Source: Alloalcanivorax dieselolei B5
GTDB lineage: Bacteria; Pseudomonadota; Gammaproteobacteria; Pseudomonadales; Alcanivoracaceae
Assembly (NCBI RefSeq): GCF_000300005.1
Contig: NC_018691.1
Location: forward strand, 3,038,001-3,102,000
DNA: 64,000 bases
Direction: 5' to 3'
The notes under the pieces were generated by a model. The model made no database searches and was not told the DNA's origin. It saw only the letters and a list, made by a program, of their open reading frames with translations. Each line of letters starts with the position of its first letter. Positions within the stretch are counted from its first letter, which is position 1. A program made the translations under genes and the position numbers. Of this stretch, positions 18,596 through 27,682 are shown piece by piece.

Positions 18596-20674
18596 ATGAA
18601 CGCTATCAACCACACCGAAGCCCAAGCCATCCACGCCGCAGCCAGCGCCGCGCCTGCCGTGCTGCTGGAAGCCGCCGACCCGAGCAAGAATCTGATTCTT
18701 GTGCCGCTGTCGCGGCTGGTGTCGCGCCCCACGGGCCGCAACGTGCGCAATACCCCGCGCATGTCGATTCCTGAACTCGCCGCCAGCATCCAGCGTGTCG
18801 GCCTGCTGCAAAACCTGATCGTGACCGCGACCGCTGACGGCGAGCGTTACGAAGTCGTGGCCGGAGGCCGTCGCCTTGCCGCCCTCAAGCTGTTGGCGAA
18901 GAAGCGCCGCATCAGCAAAGAATGGGATGTACCTTGCCTGCTGGTGGCCGATGGCACCGCCCGCACCGCCAGCCTGACCGAGAACGTGCAGCGCGAAGCC
19001 ATGCACCCCGCTGACCAGTTCGAGGCATTCGCCGCGCTGGTGGCCGAAGGCCGACCCATCGAGGACATTGCCGCAGATTTCAGCGTCACGCCGCTGGTGG
19101 TGCAGCGCCGCCTGAAACTCGCCAACGTATCGCCGCGCCTGCTGGCCGACTACCGGGCCGAGGTCGTGAGCCTTGACCAGTTGATGGCCCTTGCCATCAC
19201 CGACGATCACACCGCGCAGGAAGCCGCGTTCTACGATGCGCCGACATGGCTGCGCAGTCCGCATAACCTGCGCGACCGCCTGACCGAGCGCGAGATTGAT
19301 GCCCATCGGCATCCGCTGGTGCGCTTCGTTGGGCTGGATGCTTACGAGGCTGCAGGCGGTGGCACCCGCCGCGATCTGTTCGCGGAAGCCGATAGCGGCG
19401 TGTATCTGACCGATGCCACGCTGCTGGAACGGCTGGCGCAGAACAAGCTGGCCGGCCTTGCCGCCGAGGTGAAGGCCGAAGGCTGGGCATGGGTGGATGC
19501 CACCCCCGGCACTACCCATGCCGATCTGCAAGCCTTCCAGCGCGCCCCTAGGCAGCGCCGCAGCCCGAACAAGCGCGAAGCCCAACGCATCGAGAAGCTG
19601 CAAACCAAGATGCAGGCGCTGGCCGAGGCCGTGGATGCCGCCCTGGACGCCGACGATCAAGAAAAGGCCGACGCCTTGCAGGAGGAAGGCGAACACCTGG
19701 GCGAACAGTTGCAGGCGCTGGAAGATGGCTTGCAGGACTACGGGGAAGCCGTCAAAGCTGCCGCCGGGGCCATCGTCACCATCGACCGCAACGGCGAGGC
19801 CGTGATTCATCGCGGGCTGCTGCGCGAAGCCGAGGCCAAGGCACTGCGCACGCTGGAACGGCTGCGGCAAGGTTTCGGCAGCGAAGCCGACAACGACGAC
19901 GAAGGAGAGGAAGCGGACAACGCCCCCAAGACCGCCGCCATGTCCGACCGGCTGGCGCAACGCTTGAGCGCCCACCGTACCGCCGCGCTGCAAATCGAAG
20001 TCGCCCGGCATCCGCAGGTGGCGCTGGCCGCACTGGTGCATGGCATGGTGCAGACCGTCTTGCACGGCAGCTACTACGGCCACGACCTGCCGCTGGGCGT
20101 GAAGCTGACCCAGCAAGATCGGCTGGAAGGCATGGCCCCGGACTGGCCGGAATCGTCCGCCGCCGTGGCACTGCGCGAACTGCAACAGGTAGCGGGTGAA
20201 GCCTTGCCGGAGGACAGCGCCGAACTGTTCGCCGCACTATTGGCGAAGCCGCAGGATGAACTGGTGCGTCTGCTGGCCGTATGCGTGGCATCCACGGTCG
20301 ATGTGGTGACGCCCCGCGCCACACAGCACCAGCCGGGTGCCGAACTGACGCAGGCCGTGGGGCTGGACATGGCAGCGTGGTGGCAGCCGACCGCCGAAGG
20401 CTATTTCCAGCATGTGCCGAAGGCCGCGATTCTGGAAGCCGTGGGCGAATTCGCACCGGAGCACGTCACCCGGCTGGCGAAGTTGAAAAAAGGCGACATT
20501 GCCAGCGAGGCCGAACGGCTGGCTGATGGAACTGGTTGGATGCCAGCCATCTTCGCCGCCGAAGCCACGCAGCAGGCCGCGCAGGAGGTGGTGACGGATG
20601 AGGCAGCCGAAGCACCGGAGGAAGTCGCCGCCGTGGCGGATGAGCAGACGCAAGCCGAGGCACTGGCCGCTTGA
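18596..20674 (+). CDS. parB: ParB/RepB-like nuclease-domain protein
   Basis: 692-aa protein with an N-terminal ParB/Srx-type CTPase domain (about residues 40-135, including VVAGGRRLAALKLLA and the TENVQREAMHP motif) and a helix-turn-helix after it (about 145-200). A long helical, Glu/Ala-rich region follows with coiled-coil character around residues 320-380, and a C-terminal domain. It is far longer than chromosomal ParB (about 290 aa), as usual for the ICE version. It is encoded far from parA (25.6 kb), so it may act in maintenance or transcription control rather than as a simple ParAB pair. Confidence 0.88.
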   Translation: MNAINHTEAQAIHAAASAAPAVLLEAADPSKNLILVPLSRLVSRPTGRNVRNTPRMSIPELAASIQRVGLLQNLIVTATADGERYEVVAGGRRLAALKLLAKKRRISKEWDVPCLLVADGTARTASLTENVQREAMHPADQFEAFAALVAEGRPIEDIAADFSVTPLVVQRRLKLANVSPRLLADYRAEVVSLDQLMALAITDDHTAQEAAFYDAPTWLRSPHNLRDRLTEREIDAHRHPLVRFVGLDAYEAAGGGTRRDLFAEADSGVYLTDATLLERLAQNKLAGLAAEVKAEGWAWVDATPGTTHADLQAFQRAPRQRRSPNKREAQRIEKLQTKMQALAEAVDAALDADDQEKADALQEEGEHLGEQLQALEDGLQDYGEAVKAAAGAIVTIDRNGEAVIHRGLLREAEAKALRTLERLRQGFGSEADNDDEGEEADNAPKTAAMSDRLAQRLSAHRTAALQIEVARHPQVALAALVHGMVQTVLHGSYYGHDLPLGVKLTQQDRLEGMAPDWPESSAAVALRELQQVAGEALPEDSAELFAALLAKPQDELVRLLAVCVASTVDVVTPRATQHQPGAELTQAVGLDMAAWWQPTAEGYFQHVPKAAILEAVGEFAPEHVTRLAKLKKGDIASEAERLADGTGWMPAIFAAEATQQAAQEVVTDEAAEAPEEVAAVADEQTQAEALAA

Positions 20675-20690
20675 CCCCGCACCACAGATA

Positions 20691-20718
20691 GCGTCCCGGT
20701 TCCGGCCGGGGCGCTTTC
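20691..20718 (+). terminator. Possible terminator after parB
   Basis: GCGTCCCGG and CCGGGGCGC pair (one G-U) around a 6-7 nt loop and are followed by TTTC. It lies 17 bp beyond the parB stop and just before the next small gene. Confidence 0.45.
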
Positions 20719-20735
20719 ATGCCGAGGATTCCCCC

Positions 20736-20945
20736 ATGAGCCACGACACCACGAACCGCCCGCGCATGGCCGCGACTTACGCCCCCGGCACGATACGCGC
20801 CCGCCGCTGGCATGGCGATAGCGACGTGCGCGGCTATCGTCCGCCTCGCGGCTGGACAGCCCGTGCCGACCTGACCGACCTACACCCCATCACGGGCTGC
20901 GCCTTGCCGCGTGCCGTGTGGTGGATCATCGAAACCAAAGAATAG
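20736..20945 (+). CDS. Small hypothetical ICE protein
   Basis: 69-aa basic protein rich in Arg, Trp and Pro, beginning MSHDTTNRPRMAATYAPGTI and containing RARRWHGDSDVRGYRPPRGW. Small proteins of this kind follow parB in related ICEs; the function is unknown and I see no known domain. The ATG follows a weak GAGGATT ribosome binding site. Confidence 0.55.
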   Translation: MSHDTTNRPRMAATYAPGTIRARRWHGDSDVRGYRPPRGWTARADLTDLHPITGCALPRAVWWIIETKE

Positions 20946-21720
20946 GAAGCCCCCCCGCGCCCAAGCCGTTCCGTCTTGGGCGCGGGAAATGCCAAAACTC
21001 CGCGCGCGGCAGTGGCCGCACCCGGTTTCAAGGCTCAAAGCCAAAACGCCCCTTTGCCGCCTGACCGAAGGCGGCAAAGGGGCCGCGCACAAGTCGCCTT
21101 GTGCGCAAAAGCCATTGAAGCCATGCAAGTGCAGCGGCGCACGCGTCGCCGACATTCCGACAGCACCTCGCCGCTATGGGCGGCGCTTGTGGGACTACGC
21201 CACGGCTTGCTGCGGCAGGTTGCACGAAAGCGTGCTGTGCTCGACGCTGGCGGTTCGTTGCCTGTACGTCACGAAGGACGGTTCACCGACACACCACCTG
21301 GCCTCGATGTGGAGCTTCCACGCCACGCATCAAGCATGTGGCCGCAAGTTGTGGCAGGAGCGCTCGTACCTTGTTGCTGGGGCATTGACCTGGCCGCGTC
21401 AGGGAACAAGCCGGTGAAGTTGTCATGCGAGGATGCCGAGTCGGCCATGTCTCCATTCGGGAGCGGGCGGCCCGTGCGTCCTTGTCTTGTCGTGAATCCT
21501 GGCGGTGGCGCGGCTGCGCCCGGGCTTTATGACCGCAACCTGGAGGCGAAAACAATTTCCCCTGCGCTGCGCGCATTCCTCGCGGGACAAATTCTTTTCT
21601 CCTCCTGGTTCTCCACGTTGTTGCGACCGCTGCGCGGTGCGGCCAGCCCATCCCCCGCCGGGCGGATCACAACAAGGACGCACTGGCGCGACCTTGTTCA
21701 ACCCGAAAGGAGAAATCATC
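20946..21720 (+). other. Gene-free region with tandem hairpins before DUF736
   Basis: 775 bp in which several frames are open but none shows a recognisable protein, so I call it noncoding. Two perfect hairpins sit side by side: CCCCTTTGCCGCC/GGCGGCAAAGGGG (21049-21082) and GCGCACAAG/CTTGTGCGC (21085-21106). They may end the upstream transcript or belong to a structured RNA. Confidence 0.5.
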
Positions 21721-22035
21721 ATGGCTAACATCGGCACCTTCACCGCAGAGAAAGACGGCTTCACCGGCACACTTCGCACCCTGACGCTCAACGTCAAGGT
21801 CAAGCTGGTTCCCAACGACAAGGGTGACAACGAGAGCGCACCCGACTACCGCCTGCAAGCGGCTGGCCACGACATCGGCGCAGCGTGGAAAAAAACCAGT
21901 GAGGCCGGACGCCCTTATGTGTCCGTGACCCTTGACGATCCATCGTTCCCTGCAACGGTCTATGCCCGTCTGATCGAAGGCGAGGACGGCGCACACGACC
22001 TGATCTGGTCGCGCAGCAAGCCCAAAGCGGCGTAA
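21721..22035 (+). CDS. DUF736 family protein
   Basis: 104-aa protein with the DUF736 signature: [18 protein letters not shown] at the start, an [16 protein letters not shown]-like centre and a C-terminal VYARLIE region. The family is a small beta-rich protein common on ICEs and rhizobial plasmids, with no known activity. A strong AAAGGAG ribosome binding site precedes the ATG. Confidence 0.9.
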   Translation: MANIGTFTAEKDGFTGTLRTLTLNVKVKLVPNDKGDNESAPDYRLQAAGHDIGAAWKKTSEAGRPYVSVTLDDPSFPATVYARLIEGEDGAHDLIWSRSKPKAA

Positions 22036-22042
22036 CCGCCGC

Positions 22043-22070
22043 AGCGCCCCGTCCATCGCGGCGGGGCGCT
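22043..22070. terminator. Stem-loop between convergent DUF736 and XRE genes
   Basis: AGCGCCCCG (22043-22051) and CGGGGCGCT (22062-22070) pair perfectly around a 10-nt loop between two converging genes. There is no T-run, so termination may be weak. Confidence 0.45.
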
Positions 22071-22359
22071 ACGTCTCGGAAGCCGAAAGTCGGTTTTCCG
22101 CTTCGGCCATCAGCGCTGCTGTACTGCACTCCAGCGCACCGGCGATTTTGAAGATGATCGCCAGGGTCGGTGAATGCTCGCCGCGCTCGATCTTGCCCAT
22201 GTGCGAGCGTTCAATGCCGGCCAGGTTGGCCAGCGTTTCCTGTGCGATGCCGCGCTCCGTGCGCAGCGCACGCACCGCCACACCGAAGGCCTGGGCCAGC
22301 TCGGCGTCGAAGGTGGTAGAGCCGGCCGGTCGGCCGCGCTGGACGGTTCGCTTCTGCAT
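22069..22359 (-). CDS. XRE-family helix-turn-helix regulator
   Basis: 96-aa regulator consisting almost wholly of a Cro/CI-type HTH: FGVAVRALRTERGIAQETLANLAGIERSHMGKIERGEHSPTL. It probably controls ICE core genes. The start at 22359 (MQKRTVQRG) is preferred; an upstream in-frame ATG at 22386 adds nine residues. The start codon lies inside an inverted repeat (22349-22370), which suggests autoregulation. Confidence 0.85.
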   Translation of the reverse strand: MQKRTVQRGRPAGSTTFDAELAQAFGVAVRALRTERGIAQETLANLAGIERSHMGKIERGEHSPTLAIIFKIAGALECSTAALMAEAENRLSASET

Positions 22360-22370
22360 AGACAGAAGCG
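22349..22370. promoter_or_regulatory. Inverted repeat over the XRE gene start
   Basis: CGCTTCTG and CAGAAGCG form a perfect 8-bp inverted repeat with a 6-nt gap that includes the start codon. It could be an operator or a hairpin that hides the translation start. Confidence 0.4.
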
Positions 22371-22624
22371 TCGATTCGCAGCACAATTAAAACCACGTTA
22401 TATTTAACTCATTCATCCAATCTCACCTGTTTTTGTGCCTTTACTGAAATCCGCATTGGCGGCTTTCTTCAAAAGCGGAGAGCCTGATCCGTGCCTTTCC
22501 TGACTTCCGTGCATGTGCCTTCGTGCTTCTACGTCTCTGCGGATACGTGGGGTTGCGCATTGGTGCTTTCGTTGGACGGCGTGAAAGCGCCTCTGCTGCT
22601 CCGCAAGTCCGTGGACGTACAGCC

Positions 22625-22972
22625 ATGACCACGCTCATCACCACCGACGAGCGCATGTGCCTGCTGGCCAACGGCCACGCCCGCGCCGCCGGGCAGGACA
22701 CCGACCCGCTGCCTGTGGTGCGCCTGTTCACGCCAGATGCGCATGCCACTTGGCTGCTGGCTTCGCTCGACCCCGCCGATGGCGATACTGCCCACGGCCT
22801 GATCGACTTGGGGATTGGCATGCCTGCACTGGGAACGGTGAAGCTGTCCGACCTGGCCGCCATCGTCGGGCCGCGCGAGCAGCCCGTGATGCGGGATCGC
22901 TACTTCCAGCCGCTGCGGCGGCTGTCGGAATACCTGCGACTGGCCGAAGACAGCGGCTCGATCACCGATTGA
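22625..22972 (+). CDS. DUF2958 domain-containing protein
   Basis: 115-aa protein with the DUF2958 pattern: PVVRLFTPDAHATWLLASLDP near residue 30 and GIGMPALGTVKLSDL in the middle. It is a standard Tn4371 core gene of unknown role. The 321 bp after it (22,973-23,293) contains no gene that I recognise. Confidence 0.85.
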   Translation: MTTLITTDERMCLLANGHARAAGQDTDPLPVVRLFTPDAHATWLLASLDPADGDTAHGLIDLGIGMPALGTVKLSDLAAIVGPREQPVMRDRYFQPLRRLSEYLRLAEDSGSITD

Positions 22973-23293
22973 GCACCACCGCGAAGCGAGGCGCACTGTG
23001 TCTATTTCGGTCTGGTCTGTGACCCGTTCGGTCTGAATCGGCAGTGTTGCACCGCAGTGGTGCGTGCCTGATCGAAACGGTCATGATGCCTGGCGCGGGC
23101 TACGGCAAGCTGACCGACGCGGCATGCCATTGGAGAGCGTTGCCGCCGTCGCACTCGGACGATTTCAGCAACGCATCGGAGTTCATCGGTCTTGACACTG
23201 CCAGTTTACGCTTCACCCATGACGTTTTGACGATGGCCTCGTAGCACGCCGTTTCGCCGTGGCGACGCACCCCCAGCACAGGGAGGTTGCCGT

Positions 23294-24100
23294 ATGGCTG
23301 ATCGCAGTGCCGAGCCGTGGTATGCCACGGCGGCCTATCTCTACGTTCTGCACCTGGATGGCCCGGCGCTGGCATGGGAGTACCTGCGCCGTCATCCAGA
23401 CTATCGGCACGACTGGCTGCGCCGTCGTCGCCAACCGGATGCCGCCGGGCATTGGGGGCTGCGCCTGCTGGAAGATCCCGCCCTGGATGCGCGGGACGCG
23501 CACCCGGCCTGGTTCCCCGATCACGATGCCGTGGTGCAGCTCTACCCGGATGCCGATCCACCGCCCGATGCCTTGTGCTTTGAGTTCTGGAAGCTGCCGG
23601 GCCACAAACACCTGATCCATGACGGCAAGCGCTTGGTGCTGGTGGCGCGCTGGCCCGGCTGTTGCCTGCGCTTCGTGCTCGCGCCAGGCTTGGCTGATGG
23701 CATGGCTTACGCCTATGCCATCCGGGCCTGCACCGCGCCTTGCGAACGCTATGTGGCCCTGGCGAGCGAATTGAGCAAGATCGCCGTAGCTGCCGGTGCC
23801 ACACCTGCGGCGACCGTCCGGCCACGTCCGCCGCTGTCCGCATTGCTGGAATTGCACACGCTTCAGGCGCTGGACGCGACCCTGGCGGGTGCGTCCTTGC
23901 GGGAGGTGGCCGAAGGGCTGTTTGGTGTGGATACCGTTGCCGCCGACTGGCACGCCGACAGCGCTTTGCGCGCCCGCGTGCGGCGGCTGGTGCGTCGGGG
24001 CGATGGGCTGATGCGCGGCGGTTATCGCCGTCTGACACAGCTTCCGGCTGTCACTTCGCATGAGGGGGGACGTTTCGCATCCGCAGCAGAACGTCCCTGA
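23294..24100 (+). CDS. DUF2285 domain-containing protein
   Basis: 268-aa protein with an N-terminal DUF6499-like segment (WYATAAYLYVLHLDGPALAWEYLRRHPDYRHDW) and a C-terminal DUF2285 domain (about residues 180-260, LHTLQALDATLAGASLREVAEGLFG), which resembles a DNA-binding helical fold. It is a conserved core gene, likely a regulator upstream of the repA-parA operon. Start is the ATG after GGGAGG. Confidence 0.85.
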   Translation: MADRSAEPWYATAAYLYVLHLDGPALAWEYLRRHPDYRHDWLRRRRQPDAAGHWGLRLLEDPALDARDAHPAWFPDHDAVVQLYPDADPPPDALCFEFWKLPGHKHLIHDGKRLVLVARWPGCCLRFVLAPGLADGMAYAYAIRACTAPCERYVALASELSKIAVAAGATPAATVRPRPPLSALLELHTLQALDATLAGASLREVAEGLFGVDTVAADWHADSALRARVRRLVRRGDGLMRGGYRRLTQLPAVTSHEGGRFASAAERP

Positions 24101-24175
24101 ACAAGAGCCTCAAGTTTCTTGAGACTGCCTCCATCCGGCTGCGCTGTGTGGCCGGGCTTGATGGAGGTACATCCC

Positions 24176-24457
24176 ATGCGACCTGCTCCCTTGCGGCCCG
24201 CCGCCGCTCCCGTTGCCACACCCGCACAACCCCAGCGCTATCTCACCAACGATGAGGCTGCCGACTACCTGCGCCTGTCACCGCGCACGCTGGAGAAACA
24301 GCGCGTTATCGGTGGTGGCCCGAAGTTCCGCAAGTTCGGCCGCCGTGTGATGTACGCCGTGGCCGACCTCGATGCCTGGGCGGAAACGCGCAGTTTCGAG
24401 ACCACCTCCGACCCCGAATATGCCGAGCACCACTCGGCTGACAGCCGTGCGCGCTGA
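24176..24457 (+). CDS. AlpA-like excisionase-type HTH protein
   Basis: 93-aa protein with a MerR/excisionase-like winged helix: YLTNDEAADYLRLSPRTLEKQRVIGGGPKFRKFGRRVMYAVADLDAW. Such proteins act as excisionases or regulators on ICEs. The ATG at 24176 follows GGAGG; frames starting earlier lack a better site. It precedes repA by 14 bp. Confidence 0.87.
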   Translation: MRPAPLRPAAAPVATPAQPQRYLTNDEAADYLRLSPRTLEKQRVIGGGPKFRKFGRRVMYAVADLDAWAETRSFETTSDPEYAEHHSADSRAR

Positions 24458-24471
24458 TCGGAGCATCGTCG

Positions 24472-25332
24472 GTGGCCATCGGCATGTCCCGCCCACCAGG
24501 GCACGCCTTGCAGCAGCGCGAACAGCTCGACCTGTTCCACGCTCTGCCGGGCGAGGACATGGCACCGCGCGATGCCCAGGACTTGATGGCGTATCCGTTT
24601 TTCTCGCTGGCGAAGTCGCGGCGCACCGCGCCGATCGACTTCCGCAGCGGCAACATCACCATTCGCGTGGAAGGCACGCAGGAGCATGGCATCGCCACCA
24701 TCTGGGATGCCGACATCCTGATCTGGGCGGCCAGCCAGATCGTCGAAGCCAAGGACGCGGGCATCCAGCCGTCCCGGCGGATGCAGGCCACGCCCTACGA
24801 GATCCTGCGCTTCATCGGGCGCGGCAAGTCGCTGCGCGACTACCAGCGCCTCAAGGCCGCGCTGGATCGGCTGCAATCGACCACGGTGGCCACATCCATC
24901 CGCGAAACGACGGGAAGGCGCTTGCACCGCTTTTCGTGGATCAACGAGTGGAAGGAACTGGCCGATGCCAGAGGCACGCCGCTGGGCATCGAGTTGATCC
25001 TGCCGGACTGGTTCTATGCCGGCGTGCTGGACGCCGCCCTGGTGCTGACCATCGACCCGACGTACTTCCGACTCACAGGTGGCATCGAGCGCTGGCTGTA
25101 CCGCTTGGTGCGCAAGCATGGCGGCCGGCAGGAATACGGCTGGCAGTTCGACTTCCGGCATCTGCACCGCAAGTCGGGCAGCAGCACGCGGTTTTCGGAT
25201 TTCGCCTACGACCTGCGGGCGCTGGTCGCCCGGCAATCACTGCCGGGATACGAGCTGGGCATCGTGCGGATTCCCGAGGACGACATGGAATTGCTGACCT
25301 TCCGGCCCGTGCCGCAGACGGCACGGGGATAA
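24472..25332 (+). CDS. repA: Replication initiator RepA
   Basis: 286-aa RepA of the Tn4371/IncP-like type, with the conserved segments YPFFSLAKSRRTAPIDF, IWDADILIWAASQIVEAKD and the C-terminal winged-helix part (GIERWLYRLVRKHGG, DLRALVARQSLPGYEL). It probably lets the excised circle replicate. Three direct repeats lie 25 bp after the stop and are the likely binding sites. A second start is possible at 24484. Confidence 0.9.
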   Translation: MAIGMSRPPGHALQQREQLDLFHALPGEDMAPRDAQDLMAYPFFSLAKSRRTAPIDFRSGNITIRVEGTQEHGIATIWDADILIWAASQIVEAKDAGIQPSRRMQATPYEILRFIGRGKSLRDYQRLKAALDRLQSTTVATSIRETTGRRLHRFSWINEWKELADARGTPLGIELILPDWFYAGVLDAALVLTIDPTYFRLTGGIERWLYRLVRKHGGRQEYGWQFDFRHLHRKSGSSTRFSDFAYDLRALVARQSLPGYELGIVRIPEDDMELLTFRPVPQTARG

Positions 25333-25356
25333 CAGCGGGACAAGCTGTGGATGGGG

Positions 25357-25420
25357 TCGTGCTATCAGGAGTAAGAGGTATCGTGCTATCAGGAGTACGC
25401 CTATCGTGCTATCAGGAGTA
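25357..25420 (+). repeat. Three iteron-like direct repeats after repA
   Basis: TCGTGCTATCAGGAGTA occurs at 25357, 25381 and 25404, a period of 23-24 bp (about two helical turns). The position right after repA suggests RepA binding sites of a replication origin. A shortened copy (TCGTGCTATCAGG) occurs at about 27719 before the relaxase gene. Confidence 0.75.
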
Positions 25421-25463
25421 CGAAAACGCCGCAAAGCCAGTAACGGCGCGGGTTTGCGATCCC

Positions 25464-25507
25464 TCTAACATTACTAACTTAAATTCTCTAACTATTGATA
25501 GAGAAAC
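25464..25507. other. AT-rich block next to the iterons
   Basis: A sharply AT-rich stretch in a GC-rich setting, with TCTCTA (25485-25490) and TAGAGA (25499-25504) as an inverted repeat. It could be the DNA-unwinding element of the origin and/or the promoter of the parA operon. Confidence 0.45.
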
Positions 25508-25621
25508 AGCATTGCGGTGGACAACTGCCGCAGGCCGAAAAATCAGCCAGCAGAAACTCCAAAAACCACCCCGTTCGGCACGGCAAAAACAGGCCGGTCT
25601 TCCAAGCAGGAGGGCCGCGCC

Positions 25622-26260
25622 ATGATCGTTGCCTTGCTCAACCAGAAAGGCGGTGTCGGCAAGACCACGCTCGCCACGCACATCGCGGGCGAGCTGGCGA
25701 TGCGCGGCCTGCACGTCGTCCTGCTGGATGCCGACCCGCAGGGTTCCTCACTGGACTGGACACAGCGCAGAAGTCAGCAGGGCTTGCCCCGGCTGTTCAG
25801 CGCCGTGGGCCTTGCACGCGAAACACTGCACCAGGAAGCCCCAGAACTCGCCAGGCGGGCCGATCACGTCATCATCGACGGGCCGCCCAGGATCGCCGCC
25901 TTGGCGCGCTCTGCGCTGCTGGCGGCCGAACGGGTGCTGATCCCGGTACAACCCAGCCCCTACGACCTGTGGGCCAGCGCCGAGATGGTGGCGCTGATCC
26001 GTGAGGCCCAGGTGTTCCGGCCTGCGCTATGCGCGGCCTTCGTCATCAACCGCCGTGTCAGCACCACGGTGATCGGGCGCGAAGCACGGCAGGCATTGGC
26101 CGAACAACCACTGCCAGCGCTGCGCAGCGAGGTGCGCCAGCGCATCGTCTTTGCCGACAGCGTGGCTGCCGGTCGATTGGCGCGGGAGACAGCCCCCGAT
26201 AGTGCGGCGGCGCAGGAAATCACCGCGCTCACCGATGAACTGCTGCGGTGGCCGTTATGA
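25622..26260 (+). CDS. parA: ParA-family ATPase
   Basis: 212-aa Walker-type partition ATPase with the deviant Walker A KGGVGKTT (residues 9-16), switch II DADPQGS and the IIDGPP motif. It should help keep the excised or replicating ICE. The ATG follows AGGAGG. It starts a tightly overlapping operon with the RHH protein, DUF2840 protein and traF. Confidence 0.93.
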   Translation: MIVALLNQKGGVGKTTLATHIAGELAMRGLHVVLLDADPQGSSLDWTQRRSQQGLPRLFSAVGLARETLHQEAPELARRADHVIIDGPPRIAALARSALLAAERVLIPVQPSPYDLWASAEMVALIREAQVFRPALCAAFVINRRVSTTVIGREARQALAEQPLPALRSEVRQRIVFADSVAAGRLARETAPDSAAAQEITALTDELLRWPL

Positions 26261-26544
26261 GCGACAACAGCAACCCACCCAACGGCAAACGCCCGGCCAA
26301 GCGGGTCGGCATCGGTGCGCGTCCGCCAGCCAATCCGCACGCCGAGGCTTGGATTCGCCAGGGCGACGCCGATGCGCTCAACAAGGGCGACCTCTACACC
26401 GCTCGCCTGACCCTCGACATCACGCCCGCCATGCGGGCGCGCATCAAGGTGTCGGCCTTCACGCAAGGCGTGACCGTGGCCGACCTGCTGCGCGGTTTGC
26501 TGGAGCGCGAGTTTCCAGAACACCGCAGGGAGAACACGCTATGA
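26257..26544 (+). CDS. RHH-type partner protein of ParA
   Basis: 95-aa protein with a basic, disordered N-terminus and a C-terminal ribbon-helix-helix: LYTARLTLDITPAMRARIKVSAFTQGVTVADLLRGLLEREF. It overlaps the parA stop by 4 bp (ATGA). By position and fold it is likely the centromere-binding or repressor partner of ParA, in the style of ParG. Confidence 0.75.
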   Translation: MSDNSNPPNGKRPAKRVGIGARPPANPHAEAWIRQGDADALNKGDLYTARLTLDITPAMRARIKVSAFTQGVTVADLLRGLLEREFPEHRRENTL

Positions 26545-27086
26545 CCACATCCGCATTGTCTGCTGCCGCACCTGCCGCCATCGCGATCACGGCTGCGCAC
26601 GCTGCGCCGTCCAGCCAGCCTAGCAGCGCGCCGTTGACGCGCGTATCGCTCGCCTACATTGAACCGCGCTTCAAGCTCTATCTGCGCTTCGGCGAACCAG
26701 CCCGCACGCTCCAGCTCGACCGCTGGCGGCGCTGCGCCATGTTCCTGCCGGGTGCAATCCTCTGCCGCATTCGTTGGCAAGCCAACGACTACGGCACGAT
26801 CCGCTGGCAGCTCATGGTGATGCAGGCTGCTACACCGCTTGATGCCTTGCAGCGCATCCCCGGCGTGCAGCCAGGCGCGTGCCTGCTGCTGCATGCCGAA
26901 GGTGATGCCAATGTGCGCGCCGTGCTGGAACGCATCGACGACATCGAGGCGCTGGGGATCGCTGCCATCGACGTGTCGCCCGCGTACTGGCGCACGCTCG
27001 CAAACCGGCTCGCCGCGCATTCGCCGCTGCCCGACTACACCGCCGAGCGGCACGCTGCCTGGCTGGCCGGGAGGGCGCTGCCATGA
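26541..27086 (+). CDS. DUF2840 domain-containing protein
   Basis: 181-aa conserved ICE protein of family DUF2840, with YIEPRFKLYLRFG, RRCAMFLPGAILCRIRWQANDYGT and a C-terminal WRTLANRLAAHSPLPDY stretch. Function unknown; always found between parA and traF in this family. It overlaps both neighbours by 4 bp. Confidence 0.85.
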   Translation: MTTSALSAAAPAAIAITAAHAAPSSQPSSAPLTRVSLAYIEPRFKLYLRFGEPARTLQLDRWRRCAMFLPGAILCRIRWQANDYGTIRWQLMVMQAATPLDALQRIPGVQPGACLLLHAEGDANVRAVLERIDDIEALGIAAIDVSPAYWRTLANRLAAHSPLPDYTAERHAAWLAGRALP

Positions 27087-27682
27087 CAGCCCATCCCACC
27101 GCCGCACGCACGCCCGAAGCCGCACCGCTTCCTCGCTCGCGCCTGCGCGCTCGCCTCGTGCTGGCGGGCTTCGCCGCAGCCGGCCTCACTGCGCTGGCCT
27201 GGACAGCATTCGTGCAGCCGTTGCCGCGCCTGATCTACAACCCGTCCGACAGTGTTCCGGTCGGTTGGTATCGCGTCGATCCGCAGCGCCACGGCACCGA
27301 CTCGCTGCCACGTCCCTTGTCCGTGGGCAGCGTCGTCCTGACCACGCTGCCGCCAGATGTTGCCGTGCTCGCTGCGCAGCGCGGCTACCTGCCGACCCGC
27401 GTTCCGCTGCTCAAGCGTGTGGGCGCGGTCGCGCCGCAACACGTCTGCATCCTCGGCGGACAGGTACGCATCGACGGCGTGCCAGTGGCCGTTGCGCTGC
27501 CTGCCGACCGGCTGGGCCGACCGCTGCCAACCTTGCAGCTTTGCCGCCGCCTCGAACCGGGCGAGCTGTTCCTGTTAAGCGTGACCAATCCGGCATCGTT
27601 CGACAGCCGCTATTTCGGGCCAGTCAGTGCATCCGCCACGATCGGCGTTGCGCATCCGGTCTGGTTGGAGACACGCCCATGA
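27083..27682 (+). CDS. traF: Conjugal pilin peptidase TraF (S26 family)
   Basis: 199-aa membrane-anchored serine peptidase. A TM segment (about residues 24-45) is followed by the catalytic Ser57 in NPSDSVPVGWY and Lys111 in VPLLKRVGA. In RP4, TraF cyclises the TrbC pilin, and a trbC gene is present at 61.3 kb. It is the last gene of the parA operon. Confidence 0.92.
   Translation: MTAHPTAARTPEAAPLPRSRLRARLVLAGFAAAGLTALAWTAFVQPLPRLIYNPSDSVPVGWYRVDPQRHGTDSLPRPLSVGSVVLTTLPPDVAVLAAQRGYLPTRVPLLKRVGAVAPQHVCILGGQVRIDGVPVAVALPADRLGRPLPTLQLCRRLEPGELFLLSVTNPASFDSRYFGPVSASATIGVAHPVWLETRP

Noticed and set aside
18575-20185. 536-codon frame antisense to parB
   Set aside because: It lies wholly opposite a conserved ParB gene, with Gly/Gln/His-rich noncoding composition.
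20911-21728. Overlapping open frames (168 and 250 codons) before DUF736
   Set aside because: No similarity that I can recognise, no good start site, mutually overlapping; described as a gene-free region with hairpins.
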